Positions 15,572 through 24,295 of a DNA stretch of 44,006 nucleotides are shown piece by piece. How positions within the stretch are numbered: the stretch's first letter is position 1; every line of letters starts with the position of its first letter. The DNA is taken from contig NZGL01000014.1 of the NCBI GenBank assembly GCA_002690945.1, positions 1 through 44,006 of the forward strand, read 5' to 3'. Both the position numbers and the translations under genes were made by a program. This stretch comes from Gammaproteobacteria bacterium (lineage in GTDB: Bacteria > Pseudomonadota > Gammaproteobacteria > Magnimaribacterales > TMED112). Under the pieces are notes generated by a model. It was not told the DNA's origin, made no database searches, and was given only the letters and a program-made list of their open reading frames with translations.

Positions 15572-16669
15572 TTGAAAGAACAGATCATTCAAAGAAAGAA
15601 AACTAAAAAAATTTGGGTTGGTGACGTTCCTGTAGGTGGAGGTGCTCCAATATCTGTACAGTCTATGACTAATACAGAAACTACAGATACAGAATCTACT
15701 ATAAAGCAAATTAATGACCTAGAAGACGCTGGCGCAGATATTGTTAGAGTTTCAGTACCAACTATGGATGCAGCTGAAGCCTTTAGGGAAATAAAAAGAG
15801 CTAGCAATATACCTTTAGTATCTGATATTCATTTTGATTATAAGATTGCATTAAAAGTACTGGAATATGGTGTTGATTGCGTAAGGATAAATCCAGGCAA
15901 TATTGGTAGCGAAAATAAGATTAAAGATGTGATCACATCAGCCAAAGACAAGGATATACCTATCAGAGTAGGTGTAAATGCAGGATCATTAGAGAAAGAT
16001 CTACAAATGAAGTATGGAGAACCAAATGCCGATGCATTGGTTGAATCAGCTATGAGACATGTAGAAATATTGGTTAAGAACAATTATGAAAATTTCAAGT
16101 TAAGCATTAAGTCTTCAGATATTTTCATGGCAGTAGAGAGCTACGAGAAAATCTCAGAATTAATAGAACAACCGTTACATCTTGGCATTACAGAATCTGG
16201 CTCTTTAAAAACAGGCACAGTCAAATCATCTATAGGACTAGGGCAATTATTGATGCAGGGAATTGGCGACACCATAAGAGTTTCTCTTGCTTCAGACCCT
16301 ATTGATGAAATAAAGGTTGGCTGGGAAATGCTAAAGTCCTTGAAAATTAGATCAAGAGGTGTAAAAATTGTCGCCTGCCCGAGCTGCTCAAGACAAAATT
16401 TTCAGGTAATTGATACGGTAAACAAGCTTGAAAATGAGCTATCAGAGCTAAAAGAAGAAGTAACTCTTGCTGTTATAGGTTGTTATGTTAATGGTCCAGG
16501 CGAGTCAAAAGTTGCAGATGTTGGTGTGACTGGAGCAACACCAAAACATTTAATCTATTTAAATGGAAAGCCTGCTTATAAAGTTGAAACTAAAGACCTA
16601 GAAAAAGCTCTAATAAAAGAGGTAGTAGAAATAGCAGAGAAAAAACGTAATACAATAGTGAAACAATGA
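15572..16669 (+). CDS. ispG: 4-hydroxy-3-methylbut-2-en-1-yl diphosphate synthase (IspG/GcpE)
   Basis: IspG is the [4Fe-4S] enzyme of the sixth MEP-pathway step, converting MEcPP to HMBPP. The 365-residue product has VQSMTNT, the TIM-barrel motifs [12 protein letters not shown] and INPGNIG, and the cluster ligands C269 and C272 (CPSCSRQ) and C304 (GCYVNGPGE), close to C270/C273/C305 of E. coli. The start is a TTG at 15572 with no strong Shine-Dalgarno; it gives [10 protein letters not shown], the normal N-terminal length. The final codons overlap hisS (ATGA). Its place just behind Fe-S assembly genes fits its cluster need. Confidence 0.96.
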   Translation: MKEQIIQRKKTKKIWVGDVPVGGGAPISVQSMTNTETTDTESTIKQINDLEDAGADIVRVSVPTMDAAEAFREIKRASNIPLVSDIHFDYKIALKVLEYGVDCVRINPGNIGSENKIKDVITSAKDKDIPIRVGVNAGSLEKDLQMKYGEPNADALVESAMRHVEILVKNNYENFKLSIKSSDIFMAVESYEKISELIEQPLHLGITESGSLKTGTVKSSIGLGQLLMQGIGDTIRVSLASDPIDEIKVGWEMLKSLKIRSRGVKIVACPSCSRQNFQVIDTVNKLENELSELKEEVTLAVIGCYVNGPGESKVADVGVTGATPKHLIYLNGKPAYKVETKDLEKALIKEVVEIAEKKRNTIVKQ

Positions 16670-17892
16670 CTGATTTAAAGACTATAAGAGGAATGCCAGA
16701 TCTATATGGAGAAAATATAGAGGACATTTCTATGGTTGAAAAAGTATGCCAAAAAACTTTTCAAAGTTTTAATTTCCAAGAATTGAGAACTCCAATTCTA
16801 GAAAATAAATCTCTTTTTAATAGATCTGTAGGAGAATCTTCAGAAATCATGCAGAAAGAAGTTTATGAATTTAAAGACAGGAAAGATAATTTGCTATGTT
16901 TAAGGCCTGAAGGTACAGCTGGCTTGGTAAGAGCCTTGATAACCAACGGCTTGGATAATGATGAAATTAAAAAACTTTTCTATTTAGGGCCAATGTTTAG
17001 ATATGAAAGACCACAAAAAGGTCGTAAGAGACAATTTTTTCAAGCTGGAGTTGAGCTTATAGGAGATCAATCGTCAGATGCAGATATAGAAATAATCTTA
17101 ATTGCAAATACGATTCTTGAAAAATTAAAAATTAAATCAGATCTTGAAATAAATTATCTTGGTAACGTAGAAAATCTAAAAAATTATAATGACTACTTGG
17201 AAAAATATCTTTCTGAAACTTCAGATTTACCAGATTATGTAATGAAAAATCCAATTAGGGCTTTAGATTCAAAAGATGAAAATATCAAAAATAAAATGTC
17301 CAAAGCAAAAAGTATTACAGACTTTCTAAATAAAGATCAATCAGATGAATTTTTCAAAATAAAATCTAAGTTAGATGAAATAGGGATTAAATACAAAGAA
17401 AATGTAAAACTTGTACGAGGATTAGACTATTACAATGGCTTAGTATTTGAATTTCTCTCAAGTGATCTTGGAGCGCAAAATGCTATTTTAGGTGGTGGAC
17501 GATATGATGGACTCATTAAAAAGCTTGGCGGCAGAGATCTACCAGCTACTGGTTTTGCTTTAGGTGTTGATAGGCTGGCTGAGGTTGTAAAAGCATCATC
17601 TCAGTCGAAAGATCTTTTTATAGGTTGTGTTGATAAAGAATCACGAACTTATGCGCAAACATTAGGCTACAAAATTAGAAAAGAAAATAGCTCCCTTATA
17701 GTTGAGAATTATCTTGGAAACGCTAGTGTAGCGAAACAATTGAAAAAAGCCGATTCTCAAGGCTTTAAATTTGCTATTATAGTCGGCCAGGACGAGCTTA
17801 AAAATAAAAAAGTTAAATTAAAGAATTTAAAGGAAGATAAGCCTGATCTTGAGTTAAAAGAAAAAGATTTATTGGAGCATTTTGAGTGTTAG
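16666..17892 (+). CDS. hisS: Histidyl-tRNA synthetase
   Basis: This is a class II synthetase of 408 residues (E. coli 424). Seen motifs are the N-terminal IRGMPDL, motif-2 [15 protein letters not shown] (about 106-120), the histidine-binding [10 protein letters not shown] (about 248-257) and motif 3 in [11 protein letters not shown]. The C-terminal anticodon-binding domain is present. It overlaps ispG by 4 nt and the next gene by 7 nt. The ispG-hisS-yfgM-bamB-der order is conserved in gammaproteobacteria. Confidence 0.96.
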   Translation: MTDLKTIRGMPDLYGENIEDISMVEKVCQKTFQSFNFQELRTPILENKSLFNRSVGESSEIMQKEVYEFKDRKDNLLCLRPEGTAGLVRALITNGLDNDEIKKLFYLGPMFRYERPQKGRKRQFFQAGVELIGDQSSDADIEIILIANTILEKLKIKSDLEINYLGNVENLKNYNDYLEKYLSETSDLPDYVMKNPIRALDSKDENIKNKMSKAKSITDFLNKDQSDEFFKIKSKLDEIGIKYKENVKLVRGLDYYNGLVFEFLSSDLGAQNAILGGGRYDGLIKKLGGRDLPATGFALGVDRLAEVVKASSQSKDLFIGCVDKESRTYAQTLGYKIRKENSSLIVENYLGNASVAKQLKKADSQGFKFAIIVGQDELKNKKVKLKNLKEDKPDLELKEKDLLEHFEC

Positions 17893-18488
17893 ATAGAATT
17901 TTAGATTTTTTAAGAAACAGATATTTTATTGGAGCAGTGATTCTAATAATAGTATTTATTATCGTAAATTCTGTTATGGGTTACTACAGTAGCAAGGCAA
18001 ATGAAGCTGAATTTAAAAAATTTGTTGAAATAAATGAAGAATTTTCAGTAGATGAGTCAGACTCTGATACGCTGTTTAATGAACTTGATCTTGATTTTGA
18101 ATCTTATGGATATGAGCTTATTACTAAAACTATACTCGCAAAGAAGGCAGTAGATGAAGGTAATTTTGATTTAGCTCTAAAGCTGTTTATAGAAATGTAT
18201 GAACTCATTCTGGACAAAAACATAAGTAAAGACACTAAGAATATTCTTAAAGAGCAGTATGCTGAAAATATAGTAAGAATTTACATGGAAAAAAATGATT
18301 TTGATGGTGGATCTAATTTTATAAAAGAAAATACTAACGATTCTTTACGTTTTCATGAACTAGCTGGAGACTTTTATAAATTTTTTGAAAAAAATGAAGA
18401 TTCAGTATTTCACTATGATAAAGCTTTAACTTTTGACATTGATGAAGCTCAAAAGAATATAATTAATTTAAAAAAACCTAAGGAATGA
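17886..18488 (+). CDS. YfgM-like membrane-anchored TPR protein
   Basis: This 200-residue protein has one N-terminal membrane helix (about 15-33, GAVILIIVFIIVNSVMG) and a periplasmic helical tail with divergent TPR-like repeats. Sequence conservation is weak; the assignment rests on its position between hisS and bamB and on the shared architecture. E. coli YfgM is an inner-membrane ancillary factor of SecYEG that works with PpiD. The start is a GTG inside the hisS end (7-nt overlap), and no better start precedes the membrane helix. The TPR-like part is rich in Asp and Glu. Confidence 0.7.
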   Translation: MLDRILDFLRNRYFIGAVILIIVFIIVNSVMGYYSSKANEAEFKKFVEINEEFSVDESDSDTLFNELDLDFESYGYELITKTILAKKAVDEGNFDLALKLFIEMYELILDKNISKDTKNILKEQYAENIVRIYMEKNDFDGGSNFIKENTNDSLRFHELAGDFYKFFEKNEDSVFHYDKALTFDIDEAQKNIINLKKPKE

Positions 18489-19666
18489 TGAAAAAAATAA
18501 TTCTCTTATCAGCATTGATATTTTTGGCTAGCTGTCAAACTCTTGGTACCTTGGGTGAAACCTTTCAGTTAATCGAAGAAGATCCAAGGGCACCTATAGA
18601 TCTTGATACAAGTTACGATAGCTTCTCAGATAAAAAATGGTCAAAAGATATCATTACACCAATAATTCAATTAGGTTTTTTTGAAGAAAAGATAAAACCA
18701 AATAAATTCTTTGATATTAGTGGTGGAAAAGTATATTCCATAGATAAAACCAGTTTAAGAGTTTTTGATGCAAGCTCTGGAGCTTTAAGAGATGTGCTTC
18801 CATTAGATAATGACAAAATAATGTCAGGCATAACGATTGGATATAATTCCTATGTCTATTCTGATAATGAAGGAAACTTATTTGTTCATAACTTGAATTC
18901 GGGAGAATTAAAATGGAAAAATGAACTAAGAGATATAATTATATCTGAGGCACTCATAACTCCAAAAAACATATTTGTTCAAACATCTTCAGATGTTTTA
19001 TATGCTTTTGACCTTCAAACAGGAGACCGAGTATGGTCTAAAAAAGCTCAAGCACCATTGCTGTCAATAAGAGGGACATCTTCTCCAGTTTTTTTTGAAG
19101 GATTGGTCTTCGCTAATTTTTCTAATGGTCGCTTGGCAGCAATAAGAGCAACAGATGGAATTCAATTATGGGAAAAACCAATTTCGGTTATAAAGGGCAG
19201 TACTGAATTGGAAAAATTAATGGATTCAGATAGCCCAGCTGTAGCATTTAATGACATTGTTTTTGCAGCTAACTATAATGGCTCATTAACAAGGTTCAAC
19301 ATAAGAGGGGGGGAAAAAGCTTTCTCAGTAGATTTATCCACCTCGAAACCTTTCATTCTTTATAAAGATACCATTATTGCCGTGAATAGTGATGATGAGA
19401 TAGTTGCTTTTGATGCCATTAATGGTTCACAAACTTGGAAAAATTCAAAATATAAATTTAGACGATTAACAGCTCCAACATTATATGATGACTATCTTTA
19501 TTTTGGAGATATAGAAGGTTATTTGCATAAAGTCGATCCTGCAACAGGTGAAATTATTGGTCTTCAACCTACAACACTCACAGCAGTTTCTCAAATTGAA
19601 GCCTTCGCTAATAAATTAATAGTTCAAGATAGTGCAGGTTCAGTTTCGGCCTTTGAACTAAAATAA
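18485..19666 (+). CDS. bamB: BamB outer-membrane assembly lipoprotein (beta-propeller)
   Basis: The lipoprotein signal has lipobox LASC with lipidated C17. The body is a PQQ-type eight-bladed propeller, seen as repeated units such as LYAFDLQTGDRVWS, LAAIRATDGIQLWE, IVAFDAINGSQTW and LHKVDPATGEI. BamB binds BamA and helps outer-membrane protein insertion. Its 393 residues match E. coli BamB (392). Two consecutive ATGs (18485, 18488) are possible starts, the first overlapping the upstream stop. The stop shares one base with the der ATG. Confidence 0.93.
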   Translation: MMKKIILLSALIFLASCQTLGTLGETFQLIEEDPRAPIDLDTSYDSFSDKKWSKDIITPIIQLGFFEEKIKPNKFFDISGGKVYSIDKTSLRVFDASSGALRDVLPLDNDKIMSGITIGYNSYVYSDNEGNLFVHNLNSGELKWKNELRDIIISEALITPKNIFVQTSSDVLYAFDLQTGDRVWSKKAQAPLLSIRGTSSPVFFEGLVFANFSNGRLAAIRATDGIQLWEKPISVIKGSTELEKLMDSDSPAVAFNDIVFAANYNGSLTRFNIRGGEKAFSVDLSTSKPFILYKDTIIAVNSDDEIVAFDAINGSQTWKNSKYKFRRLTAPTLYDDYLYFGDIEGYLHKVDPATGEIIGLQPTTLTAVSQIEAFANKLIVQDSAGSVSAFELK

Positions 19667-20973
19667 TGAACAAAACAGTTGCTCTAGTCGGTAGAACTAA
19701 TGTCGGCAAATCATCTATTTTTAACAAGCTTATAAAAGCAAAATCTTCTATTGTCTCCAGTCAAGAAGGCTTGACTAGAGACATGAAAACAGCTGAACTT
19801 AAATACAATAACAAAACAGTTCAATTAGTTGATACTGGGGGTTTTTATACTTCTAAGGATGATAATTTTGAAGATTTAATACTTATTAAAGCACATGAAG
19901 CAATTGGCACATCAGATCTAATTCTTTTTATTGTTGATAAAAAGTTTGGACTTTCTCCATTCGATAAGCAATTGGCAAACATACTAAGAAAAAGTGGGAA
20001 AGAAGTAACATTAGTAATAAATAAGATTGATGTTAAAACTACCGAAGGGACTGAAGTTTTTCATGAACTAGGATTTGATACAAAATTAGAAATAAGTGCT
20101 GAGCATAATTTAAATATAGATAAGCTAAAACAACTAATTTTTGATGATGTTCCTGATGATGAAGAATTATCTGAAAAGCAAATTCCAAAGATAAGCGTAA
20201 TTGGAAAACCAAACGTTGGTAAGTCTTCAACTGTTAATGCCCTTTTAGATCAAGATAAAATGATTGTTTCAGATATTGCTGGAACAACAATAGATTCCGT
20301 AGATGTAAAAATAAATTATAGATCTAAAGAATATCTTCTCATTGATACTGCAGGAATAAGAAGAAAAAATAAGACTATTGAAAAAGAAGAAAAGTTTTCA
20401 GTTATCAAATCCTTAGATTCGATTGAAAAATCAGATTTAACCTTATTAATGCTTGATGCAACTAATTTTTTGCTAGAACAAGATATGAAGTTAATTGAAA
20501 GAACAAAAGACATTGGCAGGTCAATGGTAGTTGTAGTCAATAAAATAGATTTGATGACAAAAGCAGAGTTAAAAGAAATGCAAGAAAAGATAAATGATGA
20601 AAGCTTACTAGCTGGTTTCCCGTTCGCATTGATTTCAGCTACAGAAAGAAAAGGTTTCAGAACGTTATTTGATTATGTTTATCGTGTTTTAGGTAATTCA
20701 AAGATGAAAATATCTACCAATAAACTAAACAAGATATTAGCAAGTGCTAAAGCATCGAAGTCAATACCATATAAAGGTAAATTCAGGCCAAAGATCAGAT
20801 ACGTTCATCAAGGAGGAAGAAATCCGCATGTATTAACTTTTCATGGCAACTCATTAGAGAAGCTCGAGGGAAGTTATGTAAGGTTTTTAGGCAATTATTT
20901 TCATAAAAAACTTAACTTGTTAGGAACAAATTTAAAGTTAAAGTTTATTAACTCTAAAAACCCTTATAAATAG
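19666..20973 (+). CDS. der: Double-domain ribosome-assembly GTPase Der (EngA)
   Basis: Two tandem Era-like G domains are visible. The first has GRTNVGKS (about 9-16), DTGGF and NKID; the second has GKPNVGKS (about 180), AGTTIDSV, DTAGI and NKID. A C-terminal KH-like domain follows, with a KFRPKIRYVHQGG motif. Der acts in 50S subunit maturation. At 435 residues it is shorter than E. coli Der (490), mainly in the acidic linker and tail. It is the last gene of the long isc-to-der run; no hairpin terminator is visible after it. Confidence 0.96.
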   Translation: MNKTVALVGRTNVGKSSIFNKLIKAKSSIVSSQEGLTRDMKTAELKYNNKTVQLVDTGGFYTSKDDNFEDLILIKAHEAIGTSDLILFIVDKKFGLSPFDKQLANILRKSGKEVTLVINKIDVKTTEGTEVFHELGFDTKLEISAEHNLNIDKLKQLIFDDVPDDEELSEKQIPKISVIGKPNVGKSSTVNALLDQDKMIVSDIAGTTIDSVDVKINYRSKEYLLIDTAGIRRKNKTIEKEEKFSVIKSLDSIEKSDLTLLMLDATNFLLEQDMKLIERTKDIGRSMVVVVNKIDLMTKAELKEMQEKINDESLLAGFPFALISATERKGFRTLFDYVYRVLGNSKMKISTNKLNKILASAKASKSIPYKGKFRPKIRYVHQGGRNPHVLTFHGNSLEKLEGSYVRFLGNYFHKKLNLLGTNLKLKFINSKNPYK

Positions 20974-20996
20974 TAAATTTTCGAGCTTAATTGTTC

Positions 20997-21002
20997 TATA
21001 AT
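20997..21002 (+). promoter_or_regulatory. Candidate -10 element for the sdh-suc operon
   Basis: A perfect TATAAT in the 82-bp der-sdhC gap would start transcription near 21009, upstream of both copies of the duplicated sdhC start region. No convincing -35 is present at 16-18 bp spacing. The surrounding TTCTATAATA also occurs at the isc promoter. Confidence 0.45.
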
Positions 21003-21016
21003 ACATTTGGAAATTA

Positions 21017-21065
21017 CAGGTGGAAAATGACTAGGCCTTACAGTGCAGGTGGAAAATGACTAGGC
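21017..21065 (+). repeat. Duplicated sdhC translation-initiation region (20-nt direct repeat)
   Basis: The 20-nt sequence CAGGTGGAAAATGACTAGGC occurs at 21017-21036 and again at 21046-21065, a 29-nt period. Each copy holds a Shine-Dalgarno AGGTGG, an ATG and the first codons Met-Thr-Arg. The second copy starts sdhC; the first starts a short upstream ORF. Confidence 0.95.
21027..21059 (+). CDS. Upstream ORF / leader peptide MTRPYSAGGK ahead of sdhC
   Basis: The ATG at 21027 follows AGGTGG and encodes ten residues (MTRPYSAGGK), then TGA at 21057-21059. That stop overlaps the sdhC ATG (21056-21058) as ATGA, the geometry of translational coupling. It is out of frame with sdhC (29-nt offset). No known leader family is recognised. 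It may be a functional coupling ORF or a neutral by-product of a 29-bp duplication. Confidence 0.5.
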   Translation: MTRPYSAGGK

Positions 21066-21430
21066 GCCCCACATTCATAAATCTTTTTTTAATAAAACTT
21101 CCAATATCAGCAATTTCTTCAATAAGCCATAGACTCTCAGGCATTGCAATTTTTTTTATAGCTTTACCAACATTTGTTCTGCTTTTTCTTACGGACTATA
21201 TGGTTACTGCTCAAGGAGAATGGGATTTAGATAAGTATAATTTTGAAGTTAAGTTACTGGTATCAGTCTCTTTGGTTGCCCTTACATATCATACCTTAGC
21301 TGGGTTGAGACATATGCTAATAGATTTTTCAAGTTATGGGCATGAATTAGATCAAGCAAGATTATCAGCAATGTTAACTTTTGCATTAACCTTTGTTGTA
21401 TCAATATTTTTATTAATGGAGGTTTGGTAG
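21056..21430 (+). CDS. sdhC: Succinate dehydrogenase cytochrome b556 subunit
   Basis: This membrane anchor of complex II has 124 residues and three hydrophobic helices. SSISHRLSG (about 21-29) carries the quinone-site Ser and Arg equivalents (S22, R26), and the heme b ligand candidate is H79 in LTYHTLAGLRHMLID. The start at 21056 is the second of two duplicated initiation sites. sdhD follows without a gap. It probably heads the operon. Confidence 0.94.
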   Translation: MTRRPTFINLFLIKLPISAISSISHRLSGIAIFFIALPTFVLLFLTDYMVTAQGEWDLDKYNFEVKLLVSVSLVALTYHTLAGLRHMLIDFSSYGHELDQARLSAMLTFALTFVVSIFLLMEVW

Positions 21431-21796
21431 ATGGGCACCTTTTTTTGGTATTTTCAGCGATGTACAGCCGTAATCATTCTTGTTTATGTCTTATTTATAT
21501 TATTTAGTTATATGGCTAAACCATGGGGAATTGATTACAGCCTCTGGTATGCAGATATTAGCAGCTTACCAATGAAAATTTTTACAATAATATTTTTTAT
21601 TTCTAGCATATTGCATGGGATTCAGGGATTAAGAGATGTTGAGGATGACTATTTCACAGAAAGAACATTAGGATTTATATCTGAAACATTAGGAGCGTAC
21701 GCTCTAGTATTCAGAATTATTTTTAGATTTTTTATTGCATTAGTCGTTATTGTTCTTACTTATATATTAGTGTTTAAGTACTTATTAGGTGGATAA
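21431..21796 (+). CDS. sdhD: Succinate dehydrogenase membrane anchor subunit
   Basis: This second membrane anchor has 121 residues and three hydrophobic helices. The motif LHGIQGLRDVEDDY gives heme-ligand candidate H62 and the quinone-site D73-Y74 pair (spacing +11/+12, as H71 with D82-Y83 in E. coli). Overall sequence is divergent, as usual for SdhD, so position supports the call. It abuts sdhC and sdhA with no spacing. Confidence 0.93.
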   Translation: MGTFFWYFQRCTAVIILVYVLFILFSYMAKPWGIDYSLWYADISSLPMKIFTIIFFISSILHGIQGLRDVEDDYFTERTLGFISETLGAYALVFRIIFRFFIALVVIVLTYILVFKYLLGG

Positions 21797-23578
21797 ATGA
21801 AGTTAGGTAATATCGAATTTACAGAACAACAATTTGATGTGGTAATTATAGGTGGTGGTGGTTCTGGGTTAAGAGCATCTCTTGAAATATCAAAATCTGG
21901 CTTAAATGTTGGCGTAGTGTCAAAAGTTTTTCCTACTAGATCTCATACGGTAGCTGCACAGGGCGGAATTACTTGTGCAATAGCAAGCGCTGATCCAAAT
22001 GATGATTGGAGATGGCATATGTTTGATACTGTTAAGGGCTCTGACTATATAGGAGATCAAGATGCAATTGAATATATGTGCTCTGAGGGACCAGAGACTG
22101 TATTTGAACTTGAACATATGGGACTGCCATTCTCAAGGTTTGAAAATGGAAGAATATATCAAAGACCATTTGGTGGGCAGTCAAAAGAATATGGAGAGGG
22201 AGGACAGGCTGCAAGAACATGTGCTGCAGCTGATAGAACCGGGCATGCTCTTTTGCATACCCTCTATCAAGCAAATCTAAAGGCAGGAACAAATTTCTTA
22301 AATGAGTGGTTTGCTGTAGATATAATAAAAAATGATTCTGGTGTAGTTTCTGGTATTAGTTGCTTTGATATGGAGACAGGCGAAGTATCAATAATAAAAT
22401 GTAATGCGATTGTTTTGGCAACGGGGGGAGCAGGACAAGTATATGAACAAAATACTACTTCATTAATTTGCACTGGAGATGGTTTGGGCATGGTATTAAG
22501 AAAGGATTTGCCTTTACAAGATATGGAAATGTGGCAGTTCCACCCAACTGGTCTATATGGTAACGGATCATTGATGACTGAAGGTTGTAGAGGCGAAGGC
22601 GGCTATCTAGTTAATTCAGAAGGCAAAAGGTTCATGCCTGATTATGCTCCTAAGGCAAAAGACTTAGCATCTAGAGATGTAGTCTCGCGATGCATAGTGC
22701 AAGAAATTTTAGCAGGCAGGGGTTGTGGTGATAAAAAGGATCATGTGCTTTTAAAAATTGATCATCTTGGATCAGAAGCCATAATAAAAAAACTCCCTGA
22801 AATAAGAGAAATATCAATGACTTTTGCTAATGTCGATCCTATAGAAAATCCAATACCAGTAGTACCAACTTGTCACTATATGATGGGAGGAATACCCACA
22901 AATATTAATGGCCAAGTAATTACCCAAGATAGCAATGGAAATGATTCTATTGTGAATGGTCTATATTCGATAGGTGAAGCAGCAAATGTCTCAGTACATG
23001 GCGCTAATAGACTCGGAGGCAACTCTTTATTGGATCTAGTAGTTTTTGGGAGAGCAGCAGGCAAGCATATAAATGAAGAACTACCAGAGCAATCTTCTTC
23101 TGAAGTGTCAAATACAAACATTGAAGAATCTTTAGAAACATTGATCAGAATTCAAGAAACAAAGAAAGGCGAGAGTGTCTTTAGTCTTAGATCAGATATG
23201 CAAAACGTTATGCAAAATTATTTTGGAGTTTATAGAAATGAAGATTTAATGAAAGAAGGAATTAAAAAGCTAGAAGACATAACAGAGAGAACAAAAAAAA
23301 TACATTTAAATGATAAGTCAGGCCAATTTAATTCAGAAAAAGTTGAAGTTTTAGAATATTTAAACTTGCTTGATATAGCTAATGCGACGGCATATTCAGC
23401 ACTTGAGAGAAAAGAAAGCAGAGGCGCTCATGCAAGAGAAGATTTCCCAGAAAGAGATGATGAAAATTGGTTGTGTCATTCATTGTTCTTCAAGGATAAA
23501 AATAAAGTTAGCAAAAGAGCTGTTAATTTAAAACCTAAAACAGTTGAAACTTTTAAACCAAAACCGAGGGTTTATTAA
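21797..23578 (+). CDS. sdhA: Succinate dehydrogenase flavoprotein subunit
   Basis: This is the FAD-bearing catalytic subunit that oxidises succinate to fumarate. The 593-residue product has the dinucleotide motif [13 protein letters not shown] (about 16-28), H50 in [11 protein letters not shown] as the covalent FAD site, the substrate-site TEGCRGEGG and HPTG, and the C-terminal [15 protein letters not shown]. Length matches E. coli (588). Confidence 0.97.
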   Translation: MKLGNIEFTEQQFDVVIIGGGGSGLRASLEISKSGLNVGVVSKVFPTRSHTVAAQGGITCAIASADPNDDWRWHMFDTVKGSDYIGDQDAIEYMCSEGPETVFELEHMGLPFSRFENGRIYQRPFGGQSKEYGEGGQAARTCAAADRTGHALLHTLYQANLKAGTNFLNEWFAVDIIKNDSGVVSGISCFDMETGEVSIIKCNAIVLATGGAGQVYEQNTTSLICTGDGLGMVLRKDLPLQDMEMWQFHPTGLYGNGSLMTEGCRGEGGYLVNSEGKRFMPDYAPKAKDLASRDVVSRCIVQEILAGRGCGDKKDHVLLKIDHLGSEAIIKKLPEIREISMTFANVDPIENPIPVVPTCHYMMGGIPTNINGQVITQDSNGNDSIVNGLYSIGEAANVSVHGANRLGGNSLLDLVVFGRAAGKHINEELPEQSSSEVSNTNIEESLETLIRIQETKKGESVFSLRSDMQNVMQNYFGVYRNEDLMKEGIKKLEDITERTKKIHLNDKSGQFNSEKVEVLEYLNLLDIANATAYSALERKESRGAHAREDFPERDDENWLCHSLFFKDKNKVSKRAVNLKPKTVETFKPKPRVY

Positions 23579-24295
23579 ATGACAAAAAAACTTAAATTAA
23601 GTTTATATAGGTTCGACCCAGCAAAGGATAAAAGGCCTTATATGTCAGATTATGAGATTCCATATAGTTCGTCAGGAAATATGATGGTAATTGATGCAAT
23701 CAGGAAAGCTCAGGAACTTGATTCTACTATCACATTCAGAAGATCATGTGGTCAAGGAGTCTGCGGATCAGATGGTGTGAATATGAACGGTCAAAATGGA
23801 TTGGCATGTATTACTCCAGTCTCAAAAGTTATGACCGCAAATAGATTAGAAGTTAGACCACTTCCTGGACTACCAGTCATTAAAGATTTAATTGTAGATA
23901 TGAAGCCTTTTTACGATCAATATGAAAAAGTTAAACCTTTCTTAGACAATGATGAAGAAATTAAAACAGGACATGAAAGACTGCAGAGCCCAAAAGATAG
24001 AGAAAAACTTGATGGTTTATATGAATGCATATTGTGTGCGTGTTGTTCAACTAGCTGTCCTTCCTTCTGGTGGAACCCAGAAAAATTTGTTGGTCCAGCA
24101 GCACTTTTACAGGCATATCGTTTCATTGCTGATACAAGAGACAAGCAAAAAAGAATGAGACTTAAAAAATTAAATGATGCTTTTAGCGTATATAGGTGCC
24201 ACGGTATAATGAACTGTACCTCAGTTTGTCCAAAAGGTTTAAACCCATCAAAAGCAATCAATGAGATCAAAAAGGAGTTAAGAAAAACAGGATAG
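23579..24295 (+). CDS. sdhB: Succinate dehydrogenase iron-sulfur subunit
   Basis: This 238-residue subunit carries three Fe-S centres. The [2Fe-2S] motif is SCGQGVCGSDG with a later GLAC; the [4Fe-4S] motif is CILCACCSTSCP; the third centre uses CHGIMNCTSVCPKGLNP. The usual SCREG loop reads SCGQG here, with Arg changed to Gly next to a ligand. Its stop shares one base with the sucA GTG start, so sdh and suc genes form one unit. Confidence 0.97.
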   Translation: MTKKLKLSLYRFDPAKDKRPYMSDYEIPYSSSGNMMVIDAIRKAQELDSTITFRRSCGQGVCGSDGVNMNGQNGLACITPVSKVMTANRLEVRPLPGLPVIKDLIVDMKPFYDQYEKVKPFLDNDEEIKTGHERLQSPKDREKLDGLYECILCACCSTSCPSFWWNPEKFVGPAALLQAYRFIADTRDKQKRMRLKKLNDAFSVYRCHGIMNCTSVCPKGLNPSKAINEIKKELRKTG

